From Phycisphaerales bacterium UBA2421 (GTDB lineage Bacteria > Planctomycetota > Phycisphaerae > Tepidisphaerales > Tepidisphaeraceae): a DNA stretch of 64,000 bases. The notes beneath the pieces were generated by a model. That model was not told the DNA's origin. It was given only the letters and a program-made list of their open reading frames with translations, and ran no database searches. Shown piece after piece: positions 24,970 through 34,318 of this stretch. The DNA is taken from positions 107,111-171,110 of the forward strand of contig DDRH01000051.1 in assembly GCA_002343075.1 (NCBI GenBank), written 5' to 3'. The position numbers were made by a program, and so were the translations under genes. Within the stretch, counting starts at the first letter, position 1; the number at the start of each line of letters is the position of its first letter.

Positions 24970-26025
24970 TCACGATCCGTACGGATACGTCTCCGCCAGG
25001 ATATCATCGAACCGATCATCCAATTCCGGATGCGGGTCACTATCGGCTTTGGCAATGGCCTCATTCACGGTCGCCGCAATCTCTTCCGCGGCTGTTTCGA
25101 GCCATGGGTCATCAACCAGCTTTTGCTCGCGCAGTCTGGCCTCGTAGAGCGTGATCGGGTCGCGCGCCTTCCACTTGTCGGCCTCTTCCTTGGGACGATA
25201 CTTCAATGGGTCGCTCATCGAGTGCCCGCGGTAGCGATAGGTGTTCATCACCAGGTAGCTCGGACCCTCGTTGTTTCGTCCGCGTTCCACTGCCTTGCCG
25301 ATCTCAGCAATGGCAATATCCAAATCCATCGCATCGACATTGCGCGCCGGCATGTTGTAGCCTGCGGCGCGCTGCGAGAGATCGGTTACGGCGCTGTGGC
25401 GCTCCACTTGGGTGCCCATCGCCATCAGGTTATTTTCAACCATGAAGATGCATGGGACCTTTAGAAGCGACGCCATGTTCAATGCTTCATTATGAGTCCC
25501 CTGGTTGATAGCACCGTCGCCAAAGAGGCAGAAAGTAACCCCTGAGTTCTTCTTGTACCATTGCGAAAATGCAAACCCCAGCCCAAGCGGGAGTTGCCCA
25601 CCGACAATGCCATGTCCGCCGTGGTTGCCGGCTTCTGCGTCAAAGAAGTGCATGCTGCCGCCCTTCCCTTTGCTGCAGCCGGTCGCCTTGCCGAATAGTT
25701 CTGCCATTGCCGGCTTGGGATCCATCCCCAGTGCAAGCGAATGCCCGTGACAACGATACCCGTTAATGAGAGCATCAACGCCCTTACGAAAATGGGCGGC
25801 AATAGCGACGGCGATAGCTTCCTGCCCGCTGTATAAGTGGCAAAAGCCGCCGATCTTCTGTCCGGGCTTCGTATATTCCTGGTAAGTGCGTTCTTCAAAC
25901 CGACGGATGAGCATCATCATCCGTAAACGGGCGCGCTCCACCTCGCCTTTGCTTCCCTGACTGCCCGACTTGGCACCCTGGGTATTCGTAACTTCTTTAG
26001 GCTCAACCGCTTGTGCTACGGCCAT
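24970..26025 (-). CDS. pdhA: pyruvate dehydrogenase E1 component, alpha subunit
   Basis: A 351-residue E1 alpha subunit. The thiamine diphosphate motif runs from GDGAINQGTHNEALNMAS to MVENN. Upstream are GYRCHGHSLALG and the phosphorylation-loop-like YRYRGHSMSDP. ATG 26025 has GGAGAG 7 nt upstream and follows a plausible untranslated leader; the frame extends to 26190 but without homology. First gene of the pyruvate dehydrogenase unit (pdhA, small hypothetical, pdhB, pdhC, ACT). Confidence 0.94.
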   Translation of the reverse strand: MAVAQAVEPKEVTNTQGAKSGSQGSKGEVERARLRMMMLIRRFEERTYQEYTKPGQKIGGFCHLYSGQEAIAVAIAAHFRKGVDALINGYRCHGHSLALGMDPKPAMAELFGKATGCSKGKGGSMHFFDAEAGNHGGHGIVGGQLPLGLGFAFSQWYKKNSGVTFCLFGDGAINQGTHNEALNMASLLKVPCIFMVENNLMAMGTQVERHSAVTDLSQRAAGYNMPARNVDAMDLDIAIAEIGKAVERGRNNEGPSYLVMNTYRYRGHSMSDPLKYRPKEEADKWKARDPITLYEARLREQKLVDDPWLETAAEEIAATVNEAIAKADSDPHPELDDRFDDILAETYPYGS

Positions 26026-26149
26026 GTTCACACTCTCCGTCGATGTAGTGAATCGATCGATTAGATGATAGCGCACGGTCAGCGCACCAGCCATCCGGAT
26101 GCGAAAAAAACAGTGTAGTACATTCCCCGGAAGTTGAAAAGCAGGACCA

Positions 26150-27427
26150 TTAGATGATCGGGCAGGATTTTGACCTAAATCGCGCGCCACTCTGCCCCCG
26201 GCGGCGACATGCTGCCGTCCCGGTAACTGCTAAAAACACAGCCATCGAAGCGGGTTCGGGGATGGCGACCGACGCTGATAATCGATACTGGCCAATATCA
26301 CCCACCAACCCATGACTCCGAACCGCGATAAAATACTCGCCTTCGGGGAGGCTGAGCGTGAAAGACTCACCGAGAGACGCGGTATCACGGTCAACAATCA
26401 GATCGCCCGAGAGATTGTAAAGTGAGAGCGCCGCATCCAGCATGGCCTCATAGGGCGCGACGCTTAGCACCACCGCGAGCAAACCACCTGAGAAATCGAG
26501 GCTAAAGTAATCGACGTCAGTCCGCCGGGTTATAACACCCTCTGCAGCCCATTCGCCGTCGACAAACGCCAGCGCCGACGCAGTAGCGGGGGTGTTTCCG
26601 TGGTCGTCAGCGCGGAATCCAAAGCCGTTAATCTCTTCATCTCCGAGATGATTGACGTCGTTCTGGATCAACGTGGAAAGCACTGTCGGCCCTTGCCACC
26701 ACAGACCCCGCTTTCGATAGCTGGAGCCCATGATCGGCGCCTTCTCATCATCGCCACGATTGTATTCCGAGACGTATGTGGTGCCGTTCCAGTGGCTCTG
26801 GTGCAGAAGTCCGAAGCCATGGCCCGCCTCGTGCGCAGTCGCCGCGGTCACAAAACTTGCGTGGAGGGGGTCGGCCGGGAGCAGATTGCCAGAAAAGACA
26901 TACGCGGTATTGGGATCAACCCCCGTAAACCCGCCGAGATACGCCACCCCGCCAGCAAGGCCAAACCAGCTTCCTGTCCCGCCGATGACAATGCGATACG
27001 ACTCGAAGTCGATCAGCGGGCCGGGATTGATCGTCGTCACATCGACATCAAACGGCGAAAACTTCTCTGACACACCCTGCCATATCTCGTCAATATAGCT
27101 CAATTCGGTCGGAGTAAACGTGGTCGGATCATTATCGAGAGAGTATGCCGGAGTTGCTCCCGGCGATAATGTCCCCCAGGAACTCGTGAAATCACCATCA
27201 AAATCGAGATAGAGTTTTGCCCGCGCGCTGGGCCGGCTTGAAAGCACGGGAACGGACAGTGGTCCGCCTGCTTCGCTAAACAAAAACTGCGGGCCAAGTA
27301 ATTCCCCGCCAGTCGGCAGGAGCGAGGCATGCAGCGCGTTTCCACCAGCACCGCACCTTGCGCACGCCGCCGCGATCGGCACAGCCGTCAGAGTTGCTAC
27401 AACCGATACTGCGATACAGATTCGCAT
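26150..27427 (-). CDS. secreted metzincin-type protease with PPC domain and PEP-CTERM anchor
   Basis: A 425-residue exported protein. A signal peptide covers residues 1-22. A metalloprotease domain follows, with the extended zinc motif HEAGHGFGLLH (His199, Glu200, His203, His209), as in metzincins. Near residues 285-385 is a beta-sandwich resembling a bacterial pre-peptidase C-terminal domain (VDYFSLDFSGG, YNLSGDLIVDRD, GEYFIAVRSHG). The end is a PEP-CTERM sorting signal: IPEPASM, a hydrophobic stretch, then CRRR. Such proteins are recognised by an exosortase and attached to the cell surface or exported. No exosortase is in this window. Confidence 0.82.
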   Translation of the reverse strand: MRICIAVSVVATLTAVPIAAACARCGAGGNALHASLLPTGGELLGPQFLFSEAGGPLSVPVLSSRPSARAKLYLDFDGDFTSSWGTLSPGATPAYSLDNDPTTFTPTELSYIDEIWQGVSEKFSPFDVDVTTINPGPLIDFESYRIVIGGTGSWFGLAGGVAYLGGFTGVDPNTAYVFSGNLLPADPLHASFVTAATAHEAGHGFGLLHQSHWNGTTYVSEYNRGDDEKAPIMGSSYRKRGLWWQGPTVLSTLIQNDVNHLGDEEINGFGFRADDHGNTPATASALAFVDGEWAAEGVITRRTDVDYFSLDFSGGLLAVVLSVAPYEAMLDAALSLYNLSGDLIVDRDTASLGESFTLSLPEGEYFIAVRSHGLVGDIGQYRLSASVAIPEPASMAVFLAVTGTAACRRRGQSGARFRSKSCPII

Positions 27428-27519
27428 AGGGTGGCGTTGAACGTCAAAACATGATGCGCCACGTCTACCAGGAAAGCCACAAAAATCTGGTTATCGTCTG
27501 CATTGGGCGACAAAAAAAT

Positions 27520-28188
27520 TCACGCGACAAGATATCCACCCCGCTCCAGGTATGCGAGAATCTGTTCTGCGGCCTTCTCTGCGGGGGTGGCTTCAGTGTC
27601 AATGATGATCTCAGGCTTCACAGGCGCTTCGTACGGGTCATCGATGCCCGTGAAACCCTTGAGCTCTCCGGCCCGGGCCTTTTTATACAGCCCCTTCGGA
27701 TCGCGCGCTTCGGCGGCTTCCAGCGAGACATTCACATAGACTTCGATGAATTCACCCGGCTTGCATGCAGCCCGGACTGCATCACGATCCTTTCGGTAAG
27801 GGCTGATGAAACTGGTGATCGCAATGACACCCGCATCGGCAAACAGTCTGGCCACTTCACCAATCCGGCGAATGTTCTCCATCCGGTCGTCTGTACTGAA
27901 CCCCACGCCAAAACGCTTGGCAGCGTCCTCGCTATAGCCGGATTTCTCCATGAGCGACTTGGGGTCTTTATTCAAGCCAAACCGAACATTATCGCCGTCG
28001 AGGCGGTAGGCGCTCTTGCCCTTGTGCAGCAACATCTGCTCCAGAATGCATGCGATGGTCGACTTTCCGGACGCACTCAGGCCCGTCATCCAAACCGTCA
28101 CGCCTTTTTGGTTCAGCAGCTTCTGACGCTCGTCACGCGTCACCGCTCCTTCGTGCCAGGTTATGTTCACCGATTTCTGGTCAGCCAT
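27520..28188 (-). CDS. cysC: adenylylsulfate kinase
   Basis: A 222-residue APS kinase that phosphorylates adenosine 5'-phosphosulfate to PAPS. The P-loop GLSASGKST is at residues 36-44, then [21 protein letters not shown], and [22 protein letters not shown], all diagnostic. It is the last gene of cysK-VOC-cysC, with only 3 nt after the VOC gene stop. PAPS could serve sulfate assimilation or sulfation of extracellular polysaccharides, the latter because planctomycetes handle sulfated glycans. No sulfotransferase is in the window. Confidence 0.95.
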   Translation of the reverse strand: MADQKSVNITWHEGAVTRDERQKLLNQKGVTVWMTGLSASGKSTIACILEQMLLHKGKSAYRLDGDNVRFGLNKDPKSLMEKSGYSEDAAKRFGVGFSTDDRMENIRRIGEVARLFADAGVIAITSFISPYRKDRDAVRAACKPGEFIEVYVNVSLEAAEARDPKGLYKKARAGELKGFTGIDDPYEAPVKPEIIIDTEATPAEKAAEQILAYLERGGYLVA

Positions 28189-28191
28189 GAT

Positions 28192-28527
28192 TCACTTTCT
28201 GTTGGACAACTGAAAAATGTTCCCCGCGGGATCCTTCCCGTCGCAAAGTTTGAGGCCCGGCCCCGCACCAGGATCACGCCCCATTTTGACCCCGCGAGCC
28301 ACTAACTCGCGGCGCGCGCCGGACACGTCTTCGACATAAAAACAGAACTTGTTTCGGCAGGCCGAGGCTTGTCCAGAATGCAGTGACAGCCGGGCGTCTC
28401 CAGCATCGAAATCGACAAACCCTGGCTCGCGCGTAAGCACCTTCAGGCCGAGTTTTCGCTCATAGAACGCGGCGACCCCTTCGACATCTTCTACAAACAG
28501 CATGATGCGGCGAAGTTGAAGGTGCAT
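28192..28527 (-). CDS. VOC-family (glyoxalase-like) protein
   Basis: A 111-residue single-repeat vicinal-oxygen-chelate fold protein (RRIMLFVEDVEGVAAFYERK at the start, GLKLCDGKDPAGNIFQL at the end). Family members bind a metal and act as lyases, dioxygenases or resistance proteins. It lies 9 nt after cysK and 3 nt before cysC, which implies one transcript. Its role in the sulfur unit is unknown. Confidence 0.8.
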   Translation of the reverse strand: MHLQLRRIMLFVEDVEGVAAFYERKLGLKVLTREPGFVDFDAGDARLSLHSGQASACRNKFCFYVEDVSGARRELVARGVKMGRDPGAGPGLKLCDGKDPAGNIFQLSNRK

Positions 28528-28536
28528 GCGCTAATA

Positions 28537-29499
28537 TCACTCCTGCTCAAACAACGCCGTTGAAAGATAGCGTTCGCCGAAACTGCACATGATTGTAACG
28601 ATCGTCTTGCCCTTATTCTCGGGCCGGGCTGCCACTTTCGCCGCCGCGGCGATGTTTCCGCCGCTGCTGATGCCGGCAAAAATTCCTTCTTCCTTGTGCA
28701 GGCGGCGTGCCCAGGCAAATGCCTCATCATCCGAAATCTGCACGACTTCATCGACAATGCTGGTATGAAGATTATCGGGCACGAACCCCGCGCCGATTCC
28801 CTGCACTTTATGGCGGCCGGGCTGGATGGGTTGGTTTGCCATTTTCTGAGTAATCACCGGGGACGCGACTGGCTCAACGGCAACTGCCTTAAACTCCGGC
28901 TTTCGCTTCTTGATCACCTCCGCCACGCCGGTGATCGTCCCGCCGGTGCCCACGCCGGCAACGATGAAATCGACGTTTCCGGCGGTGTCGGTCCAGATTT
29001 CCTCGGCCGTGGTCTTATGATGGATCGACGGGTTGGCTGGGTTCTTAAACTGCTGGGGAATCCACGACTTCTTATGCTCGCTCGCCAGTTCCTCTGCCCG
29101 CGCGATCGCTCCCCGCATGCCTTGGTCTGCGGGCGTGAGCACGAGTTGTGCGCCAAGCGCTTTGAGCAAGCGCCGTCGCTCAATCGACATGCTCTCCGGC
29201 ATGGTGAGGATCAGCCGATATCCTTTCGCTGCCGCAACAAACGCCAGCGCGATGCCCGTGTTCCCACTGGTAGGCTCGATGATAACCGTGTCGCGGTCGA
29301 TCAAGCCGCGCGACTCGGCATCTTCAATCATTGCAGCGCCGATTCGGTCCTTGACGCTGCAGCACGGGTTCAGAAACTCACATTTAACCAGCACCCTGGC
29401 CTGATCCCCTGGAATAATGCGATTCAGGCGCACGAGGGGCGTTCCGCCGATGGCGTCGGTGATTGACTCAAAAACACGGCCGATGGGGGGACGGGGCAT
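28537..29499 (-). CDS. cysK: cysteine synthase A (O-acetylserine sulfhydrylase)
   Basis: A 320-residue PLP enzyme making cysteine from O-acetylserine and sulfide. The PLP Lys50 is in [11 protein letters not shown], the substrate loop is TSGNTGIAL, and the phosphate-binding GTGGTITG is present. The usual NPGGSVKDR reads NPCCSVKDR here, with two Cys beside the active site. It heads the cysK-VOC-cysC unit. GAGGAG lies just upstream of ATG 29499, and a promoter-like sequence is at 29537-29565. Confidence 0.94.
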   Translation of the reverse strand: MPRPPIGRVFESITDAIGGTPLVRLNRIIPGDQARVLVKCEFLNPCCSVKDRIGAAMIEDAESRGLIDRDTVIIEPTSGNTGIALAFVAAAKGYRLILTMPESMSIERRRLLKALGAQLVLTPADQGMRGAIARAEELASEHKKSWIPQQFKNPANPSIHHKTTAEEIWTDTAGNVDFIVAGVGTGGTITGVAEVIKKRKPEFKAVAVEPVASPVITQKMANQPIQPGRHKVQGIGAGFVPDNLHTSIVDEVVQISDDEAFAWARRLHKEEGIFAGISSGGNIAAAAKVAARPENKGKTIVTIMCSFGERYLSTALFEQE

Positions 29500-29536
29500 T
29501 GATTACTCCTCAAGTTACGTCCAATTCTCTTATTAA

Positions 29537-29565
29537 CCTATAGTACTATCTGATTAAACTTTCAA
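29537..29565 (-). promoter_or_regulatory. candidate promoter and palindromic operator of the cysK unit
   Basis: On the minus strand, TTGAAA (29560-29565) and TATAGG (29537-29542) are 17 nt apart. The perfect palindrome ATAGTACTAT (29540-29549) overlaps the -10 box, a position suited to a repressor. No regulator gene is adjacent. Confidence 0.45.
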
Positions 29566-29634
29566 GCTCCAGCGCGACCCGTCTGTGGCTACGATCGCAA
29601 TCTGTCCGATTACACTCCTCCCCACGATGCAAAA

Positions 29635-30645
29635 TCAACCTCCTACGAACCGATCATATGCCTGTTGCGCCTTCACGAGGTCAGTCGTGCCCTGCACAAT
29701 CGCCCTGCCGTCGGGGAAGATCGTCAATTGAAGCGCATCGGGCGTGCACAGCTTGATAAAGAACTGACTTCGCTCAACGGTCGCGACCGCCGTCAGGCGC
29801 GCTGCGAGTGACTGGAGGTTGACGACGGTGTGTGCCGGCGCGCGAATCTGTACAGCGTCGCGCCCACACAAACTGGCCACACGATGGCCGACGTGATCTA
29901 GAAATGTAAACGCCCGCTGTACGCAACAAGGGCAATCGGCGCGCTTTCCAGCAGAGACATCAATCAACCTCACCTGCTGATCCCACGCGTCCAGTCTCAG
30001 CAACCGGAGCGGCGGCGGGCGATCGACCAGCACCCGGATTGCCAGGACGGCCTGCCACGACGCGACCAAGCCCGCAACACTCGCTAAAACTCCGACGGTA
30101 TCGCAAGTTGGCAATTCCCCGGCCGAGGGCGGCTCTGGAAAGATACACCGCAGGCATGGCCCGCCGGGCAGGATCGGCATGACGCGTCCCTCCACGCCCA
30201 CACACGCGCCATACACCCAGGGTTTGCGGAGCTTCGTCGCAACATCGTTCATCAGGAAGCGCGTCACAACATTATCCGTGCCATCCAGCAGCAGATCCAC
30301 ATCGCCCGCCAGCGCCTCAATCTCTTCTGCGCCAACATGCACTATATGCGGCTCAATCGCGACCCGGCTATTCACCCGATTTAGCCGGTCTGCGGCGGCG
30401 ACAGCCTTGGGAACATGGGCCAGGGCATGCGACTCATCGAACAACGTCTGTCGTTGCAGGTTTGATTCTTCGACGATGTCCCGATCAGCAATGCGGATGA
30501 ATCCCACGCCGGCGCGGCAGAGTTGTTCTGCGATGACAGTTCCCAGCGCGCCGCAGCCAACGAGCAGCACGCGACCCGCCGCCAAACGCGACTGGCCGTC
30601 AATGCCGATTTGCGGGAGAAGGAGTTGCCTTGAGTAACGCGACAT
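29635..30645 (-). CDS. ThiF/MoeB/HesA-family adenylyltransferase (E1-like)
   Basis: A 336-residue E1-like enzyme that adenylates the C-terminal Gly of a small sulfur-carrier protein (ThiS or MoaD type). It begins with the canonical YSRQLLLPQIGIDGQSRL. The nucleotide-binding GCGALGTVIAEQL and DRDIVEESNLQRQTLF follow, then DGTDNVVTRFLMND, and two Cys pairs for zinc (CLRC and CPCC). The C-terminal 80 residues (CGRDAVQIRAP, FPDGRAIVQGTTD) resemble a MoeB/ThiF tail without a rhodanese domain. No carrier or thiamine/molybdopterin genes are adjacent, so the pathway cannot be assigned. Confidence 0.88.
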   Translation of the reverse strand: MSRYSRQLLLPQIGIDGQSRLAAGRVLLVGCGALGTVIAEQLCRAGVGFIRIADRDIVEESNLQRQTLFDESHALAHVPKAVAAADRLNRVNSRVAIEPHIVHVGAEEIEALAGDVDLLLDGTDNVVTRFLMNDVATKLRKPWVYGACVGVEGRVMPILPGGPCLRCIFPEPPSAGELPTCDTVGVLASVAGLVASWQAVLAIRVLVDRPPPLRLLRLDAWDQQVRLIDVSAGKRADCPCCVQRAFTFLDHVGHRVASLCGRDAVQIRAPAHTVVNLQSLAARLTAVATVERSQFFIKLCTPDALQLTIFPDGRAIVQGTTDLVKAQQAYDRFVGG

Positions 30646-30688
30646 CGCTTTATCAATCGACTATAGTCGAGAAGAGAAAGAGGAACCT

Positions 30689-31090
30689 ATGCCCGCCGAC
30701 ACTAAAGACATTCTTGCACACGCGGAAAAGCTGGGACAAATGCTCGTCGATCATCCAGCGGTGGAGAAGTATAAAGCAGCTCAGAAGGCCATTGCCGACG
30801 ACACGGACGCCCGCAGCCTGATGGGGGACTTCAACCGCATGATCGAAGCACTTGCCCGGCAGGAACAGCAAGGATTGAGCATTACCGACGCCCAACGACT
30901 TTCGCTTGAGGCCTTGCAGACCAAACTTGCATCCAACATTAAGGTCAAAGCGATGAACATTGCGCAGATGGATTTCATGGACCTGCTCCGAAAAGTGAGC
31001 GAGAGCTGGCAGAAACCCCTCGGAGGGGCGATGGGCGGCGCGGCAGCGGAGTCTGCGGCGCGACCCGGCCCGCAGATTGTGGGTGCCTGA
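30689..31090 (+). CDS. YlbF/YmcA-family regulator
   Basis: A 133-residue helical protein of the Com_YlbF family (AEKLGQMLVDHPAVEKYKAA, DFNRMIEAL, FMDLLRKVSESW). In Bacillus, YlbF, YmcA and YaaT form a complex that influences RNase Y activity; outside Firmicutes the role is unclear. AGAGGAA lies just before ATG 30689. It is convergent with dapA, which ends 10 nt away. Confidence 0.8.
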   Translation: MPADTKDILAHAEKLGQMLVDHPAVEKYKAAQKAIADDTDARSLMGDFNRMIEALARQEQQGLSITDAQRLSLEALQTKLASNIKVKAMNIAQMDFMDLLRKVSESWQKPLGGAMGGAAAESAARPGPQIVGA

Positions 31091-31099
31091 CGCCCAAGC

Positions 31100-32008
31100 T
31101 CAAACGCTATTGTAAAGCCCTAGCTCTTTGAGGAGCGTTTCCAGCCGCACGCGGGTCGGGTCAGAAACTGGCACCAACGGTAGGCGAAGGTGCTCCTGAA
31201 TCACTCCTATCATTTCCAGGGCCGCTTTGACCGGCCCGGGGGAGCTTTCGATAAAATTGGCCTCCATCAAAGGCTGCAGCTTGAAATGCAGTTGGCGCGC
31301 ATTCTGCCACTCACCCTGCAGGCAAAGTTCGCAGAGTTCGCTCATGAGCCGCGGCGCTTCATTGCTCGCCACGGAAACGACACCCTCCGCACCCAGCGCC
31401 ATCAGCGGAAATGTCATCGCGTCATCCCCGCTGAGAACGGCAAAATGCTCGGGGCGATTGCGCAGGATCGTTCCGATCTGGCCGATATCCCCGCTGGCCT
31501 CCTTCACTGCCGCAACATTTCTAACCTCGTTTGCAAGTTGTAGCGTCGTTGCTGGAAACATGTTGCAACCTGTTCGGCCGGGCACATTATAGAGCACAAT
31601 GGGCAGGTTCGGTGCCGCGTCTGCAACGGCCTTGAAATGCGCCAGCATGCCCGACTGCGTCGGCTTGTTGTAATAGGGCGCGACAACCAGCGCGCCATCG
31701 CAGCCGAGCCGGGCGGCGTCGCGCGTGTACTGCACCGCAGAAGAGGTGCTGTTGCTTCCCGTGCCGGCAATCACCTTGGCGCGGCCATTGGCCTGCTGCA
31801 GCACAATCTTGATGATGCGTTGATCTTCCGCTTCACTGGTTGTGGCACTTTCGCCCGTCGTGCCACACGGAATCAACAGCTTTACCCCGCCGGAAATCTG
31901 ATAATCAACCAGCTTCCGCAGCGAAGGCTCATCGATCGACCCATCGGCCTGAAACGGCGTTACCAGCGCAGTCGCGCAGCCTCGCAGCCAGTCTACTTTC
32001 ATCGCCAT
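31100..32008 (-). CDS. dapA: 4-hydroxy-tetrahydrodipicolinate synthase
   Basis: A 302-residue TIM-barrel aldolase condensing pyruvate with aspartate semialdehyde for lysine and diaminopimelate. Diagnostic parts: ATALVTPFQADGSID, PCGTTGESAT, the catalytic Tyr in LYNVPGRTG, and the Schiff-base Lys in AAVKEASGDI. Its ATG overlaps the dapB stop by one base (TGATG) behind GAGGTGAG, so the two are coupled. An in-frame ATG two codons later (32002) is also possible. Confidence 0.95.
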   Translation of the reverse strand: MAMKVDWLRGCATALVTPFQADGSIDEPSLRKLVDYQISGGVKLLIPCGTTGESATTSEAEDQRIIKIVLQQANGRAKVIAGTGSNSTSSAVQYTRDAARLGCDGALVVAPYYNKPTQSGMLAHFKAVADAAPNLPIVLYNVPGRTGCNMFPATTLQLANEVRNVAAVKEASGDIGQIGTILRNRPEHFAVLSGDDAMTFPLMALGAEGVVSVASNEAPRLMSELCELCLQGEWQNARQLHFKLQPLMEANFIESSPGPVKAALEMIGVIQEHLRLPLVPVSDPTRVRLETLLKELGLYNSV

Positions 32009-32727
32009 CAGCTCACCTCCTTTGGCAAGATGTCGTCCATGATGTGATCAAACTCAAAAACGCCTGTCTTTCCGACAATCCAACCGGCGGCGAGAACTGC
32101 GCCGTCGGCAAACCCTTCCCGATTTCGCGCCGTGTGCGTGAGCAACACCTGGTCGACCCGGCTATCAAACCCGACCCGATGCGTTCCCGGAATGTGACCC
32201 GCGCGAGTGGAAGCAACATCAATTCTACGCTTCACAGCACGTTCGACGATGTGCTTCAGCTTCACCGCGGTGCCTGATGGGGCGTCTTTCTTTCGGGAAT
32301 GATGCTGCTCTTCGATAAGCGGCTCATACCCCTCGACCGCAGCGAACATGCGCGAAGCGACCTCGGCGACGCGATAGAAGACGTTCACGCCAACCGAAAA
32401 GTTAGCCCCGAAGACCATGGCACCGCCGGCGCGATCGATGATCAATTTTGATTGATCAAAATCGGCAGCCCAACCCGTCGTTCCGACGACAATGGGCCGC
32501 CCGGCAGCAGCACAGGCAGTAACATTGGCCAAGACCGCGCCCGCTGAAGAAAAATCGATGGCGACGTCAGCCAAGGCAAGCTGTTGAACCAAGGTTGCAT
32601 CTGCAGGTCGGTGAGAACTCGTTACAGTCAGGCCGACAGTGTGCCCCGCAGCCCTAGCCCGATCGGCGATGAGTTGCCCCATTGCGCCATAACCGAGTAA
32701 TGCGATTTTGAGTGGCCCTTTGCGCAT
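32008..32727 (-). CDS. dapB: 4-hydroxy-tetrahydrodipicolinate reductase
   Basis: A 239-residue NAD(P)H-dependent reductase, the step after DapA. The N-terminal GYGAMGQLIADRA binds the dinucleotide. The catalytic region is EEQHHSRKKDAPSGTAVKL, and the substrate loop reads FSVGVNVFYRVAE. Gene order is dapB then dapA with a 1-nt overlap, giving coordinated supply of diaminopimelate, which fits a planctomycete that has peptidoglycan. Confidence 0.94.
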   Translation of the reverse strand: MRKGPLKIALLGYGAMGQLIADRARAAGHTVGLTVTSSHRPADATLVQQLALADVAIDFSSAGAVLANVTACAAAGRPIVVGTTGWAADFDQSKLIIDRAGGAMVFGANFSVGVNVFYRVAEVASRMFAAVEGYEPLIEEQHHSRKKDAPSGTAVKLKHIVERAVKRRIDVASTRAGHIPGTHRVGFDSRVDQVLLTHTARNREGFADGAVLAAGWIVGKTGVFEFDHIMDDILPKEVS

Positions 32728-32832
32728 TCAATCATCTCATCGTAGAGGTACGGAGTGAATTGGCCAAACTTCGCCACACAAAATCATCGGTGGCCTTCCG
32801 CGACAGTACTTACATAATTTGTGTAAGATCAA

Positions 32833-33864
32833 GTGGTGAAACTGTATCCACGAATTCAGGTTGCGTCTTGCATTGCCATCGCCTTGACGAGCATCGCTGC
32901 CAGCGAGCCGACGATCCTTGTTCCCCCGGAATCGGCGCAAATCCGCGAGGGGTATCGCCTGCTCGGGCGCGTCTGGGTTCGTCCCACGGGACGATTTCAG
33001 TTCTCACAAATTCTGAAGGCGGACATCAATCAGTCGCGTCTACAAATTTTGATCGAGCCGGACGACGCGTGGAAACCCAGGCTCATCAACGCACGGCGAG
33101 TGATAGCGGAGGCGGATCGGGATCAATCACTCTGGTGGATGATGTTCACGCAAACCACGCAGCTTGTTCCACCTGCCCAGCGCGGCGCGACGATGGTTAT
33201 GATGCCTGCAGCAGATTCTGGCCCCGCGACGAACGCGGCGTTGCAACTTTCGGGCGTCACTGTCGCGCCCGGCGGAGTGATTCTGCGCGGCACGGGTATG
33301 GTCGACGCGCTGTATGTCAATGTCGAGTATCGCGCCGACGCCCAAGGTCGATCCCCGCGGCTAACCATTGCCGATGCAAACAACAAGGGCTTTGATTTTG
33401 TGGGCGAAGATCTGGTGGATCTGCTAGCGAAGGATGCCGCCGTCGTGCGCGCGTACCTCTCGCCGTTGCTTCGGGAATTGTCGGGACGAGATCTGTTGAT
33501 GCCACGCGCCGCCGATGTCTATCGCGCATTTCAGGAGATCGAACCTTCGCCCGAAGAAGAGAGACGGTTTGCCGAGCTTCTGCGGGAGCTAGCGAGTGAT
33601 GTGGCCTCCGTACGTGCAGCCGCTTCCGACCAGCTTCGCAATTCCGGCACTGGAATGGTGCTTGTAGCGGTTCGGACCGATCTCTCCAGACTTCCGCCGG
33701 GGCTTGCCACGCAGGTTCTAATTCTATTGGAAGAAAACAGCTTCGGGGAGACATCTGCAGAGAAGTTGCGAGCCGACTATCAATGGCTGCGCGCACTGGA
33801 CACATTTCCCGACCGAAGAGTGAGGGATTTGTCACGAGAATTGCTTGCAGAGTTTGTAGACTAG
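32833..33864 (+). CDS. secreted hypothetical protein
   Basis: A 343-residue protein with an N-terminal signal peptide (hydrophobic core IQVASCIAIALTSIAASEP). The first domain (residues 30-190) is beta-rich, and the last 130 residues are helical (RRFAELLRELASDVASVRAA, then RDLSRELLAEF), possibly a HEAT-like scaffold. Start is GTG 32833 or the next GTG codon. It is transcribed divergently from dapB. No family recognised; the overall form is common among planctomycete periplasmic hypotheticals. Confidence 0.7.
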   Translation: MVKLYPRIQVASCIAIALTSIAASEPTILVPPESAQIREGYRLLGRVWVRPTGRFQFSQILKADINQSRLQILIEPDDAWKPRLINARRVIAEADRDQSLWWMMFTQTTQLVPPAQRGATMVMMPAADSGPATNAALQLSGVTVAPGGVILRGTGMVDALYVNVEYRADAQGRSPRLTIADANNKGFDFVGEDLVDLLAKDAAVVRAYLSPLLRELSGRDLLMPRAADVYRAFQEIEPSPEEERRFAELLRELASDVASVRAAASDQLRNSGTGMVLVAVRTDLSRLPPGLATQVLILLEENSFGETSAEKLRADYQWLRALDTFPDRRVRDLSRELLAEFVD

Positions 33865-33901
33865 GGTTGCGGCTGAGCCCGCCTAACTGTTGCACGAACG
33901 A

Positions 33902-34318
33902 CTAGACCGCTTTCATCCCCTCCGGCGGGAGAAGCAGGACGGGGATCTTTGTGTTTTTGATCAGCTCAACCGGAACATTTCCCGCTAGCAACCGCGCAAA
34001 AACATTCTTCCCGGTCAGCCCGAGAACGATAAGAGTGATCTTGTTTTCGGCTGCAGTATTGATGATGGCGCGCGCTACGTCGTCGCTGAACATGAGCAAG
34101 GTCTGATTGGGCACGTTGCGGGTTGAAAGCCCATCGGCGAGGATGCGAATCGCCGCTTCGCCGTCGGCTTGTTCCTGCTCGCGCATCTGCCCACCGCTGG
34201 GCCTACTCACATGGATGCACAAGACCTCGGCACTCAACCGTCGGGCGAGGTCGGCAAGCGGTTCGACCACGCGTTGCGCGGCAAAAGTCGATGAAACTGC
34301 GACGAGAATGCGGCTCAT
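33902..34318 (-). CDS. universal stress protein (UspA family)
   Basis: A 138-residue single Usp domain: RILVAVSSTFAAQRVVEPLA at the start. Near the end the ATP-binding loop reads VLGLTGKNVFARLLAGNVPV, then KIPVLLLP. The usual G-2x-G-9x-G-S/T pattern is partly altered (GLTGKNVF...GNV), so nucleotide binding is uncertain. It overlaps the rdgB stop by 4 nt (ATGA) and is the last gene of the rph-lipoprotein-rdgB-usp unit. Confidence 0.85.
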   Translation of the reverse strand: MSRILVAVSSTFAAQRVVEPLADLARRLSAEVLCIHVSRPSGGQMREQEQADGEAAIRILADGLSTRNVPNQTLLMFSDDVARAIINTAAENKITLIVLGLTGKNVFARLLAGNVPVELIKNTKIPVLLLPPEGMKAV

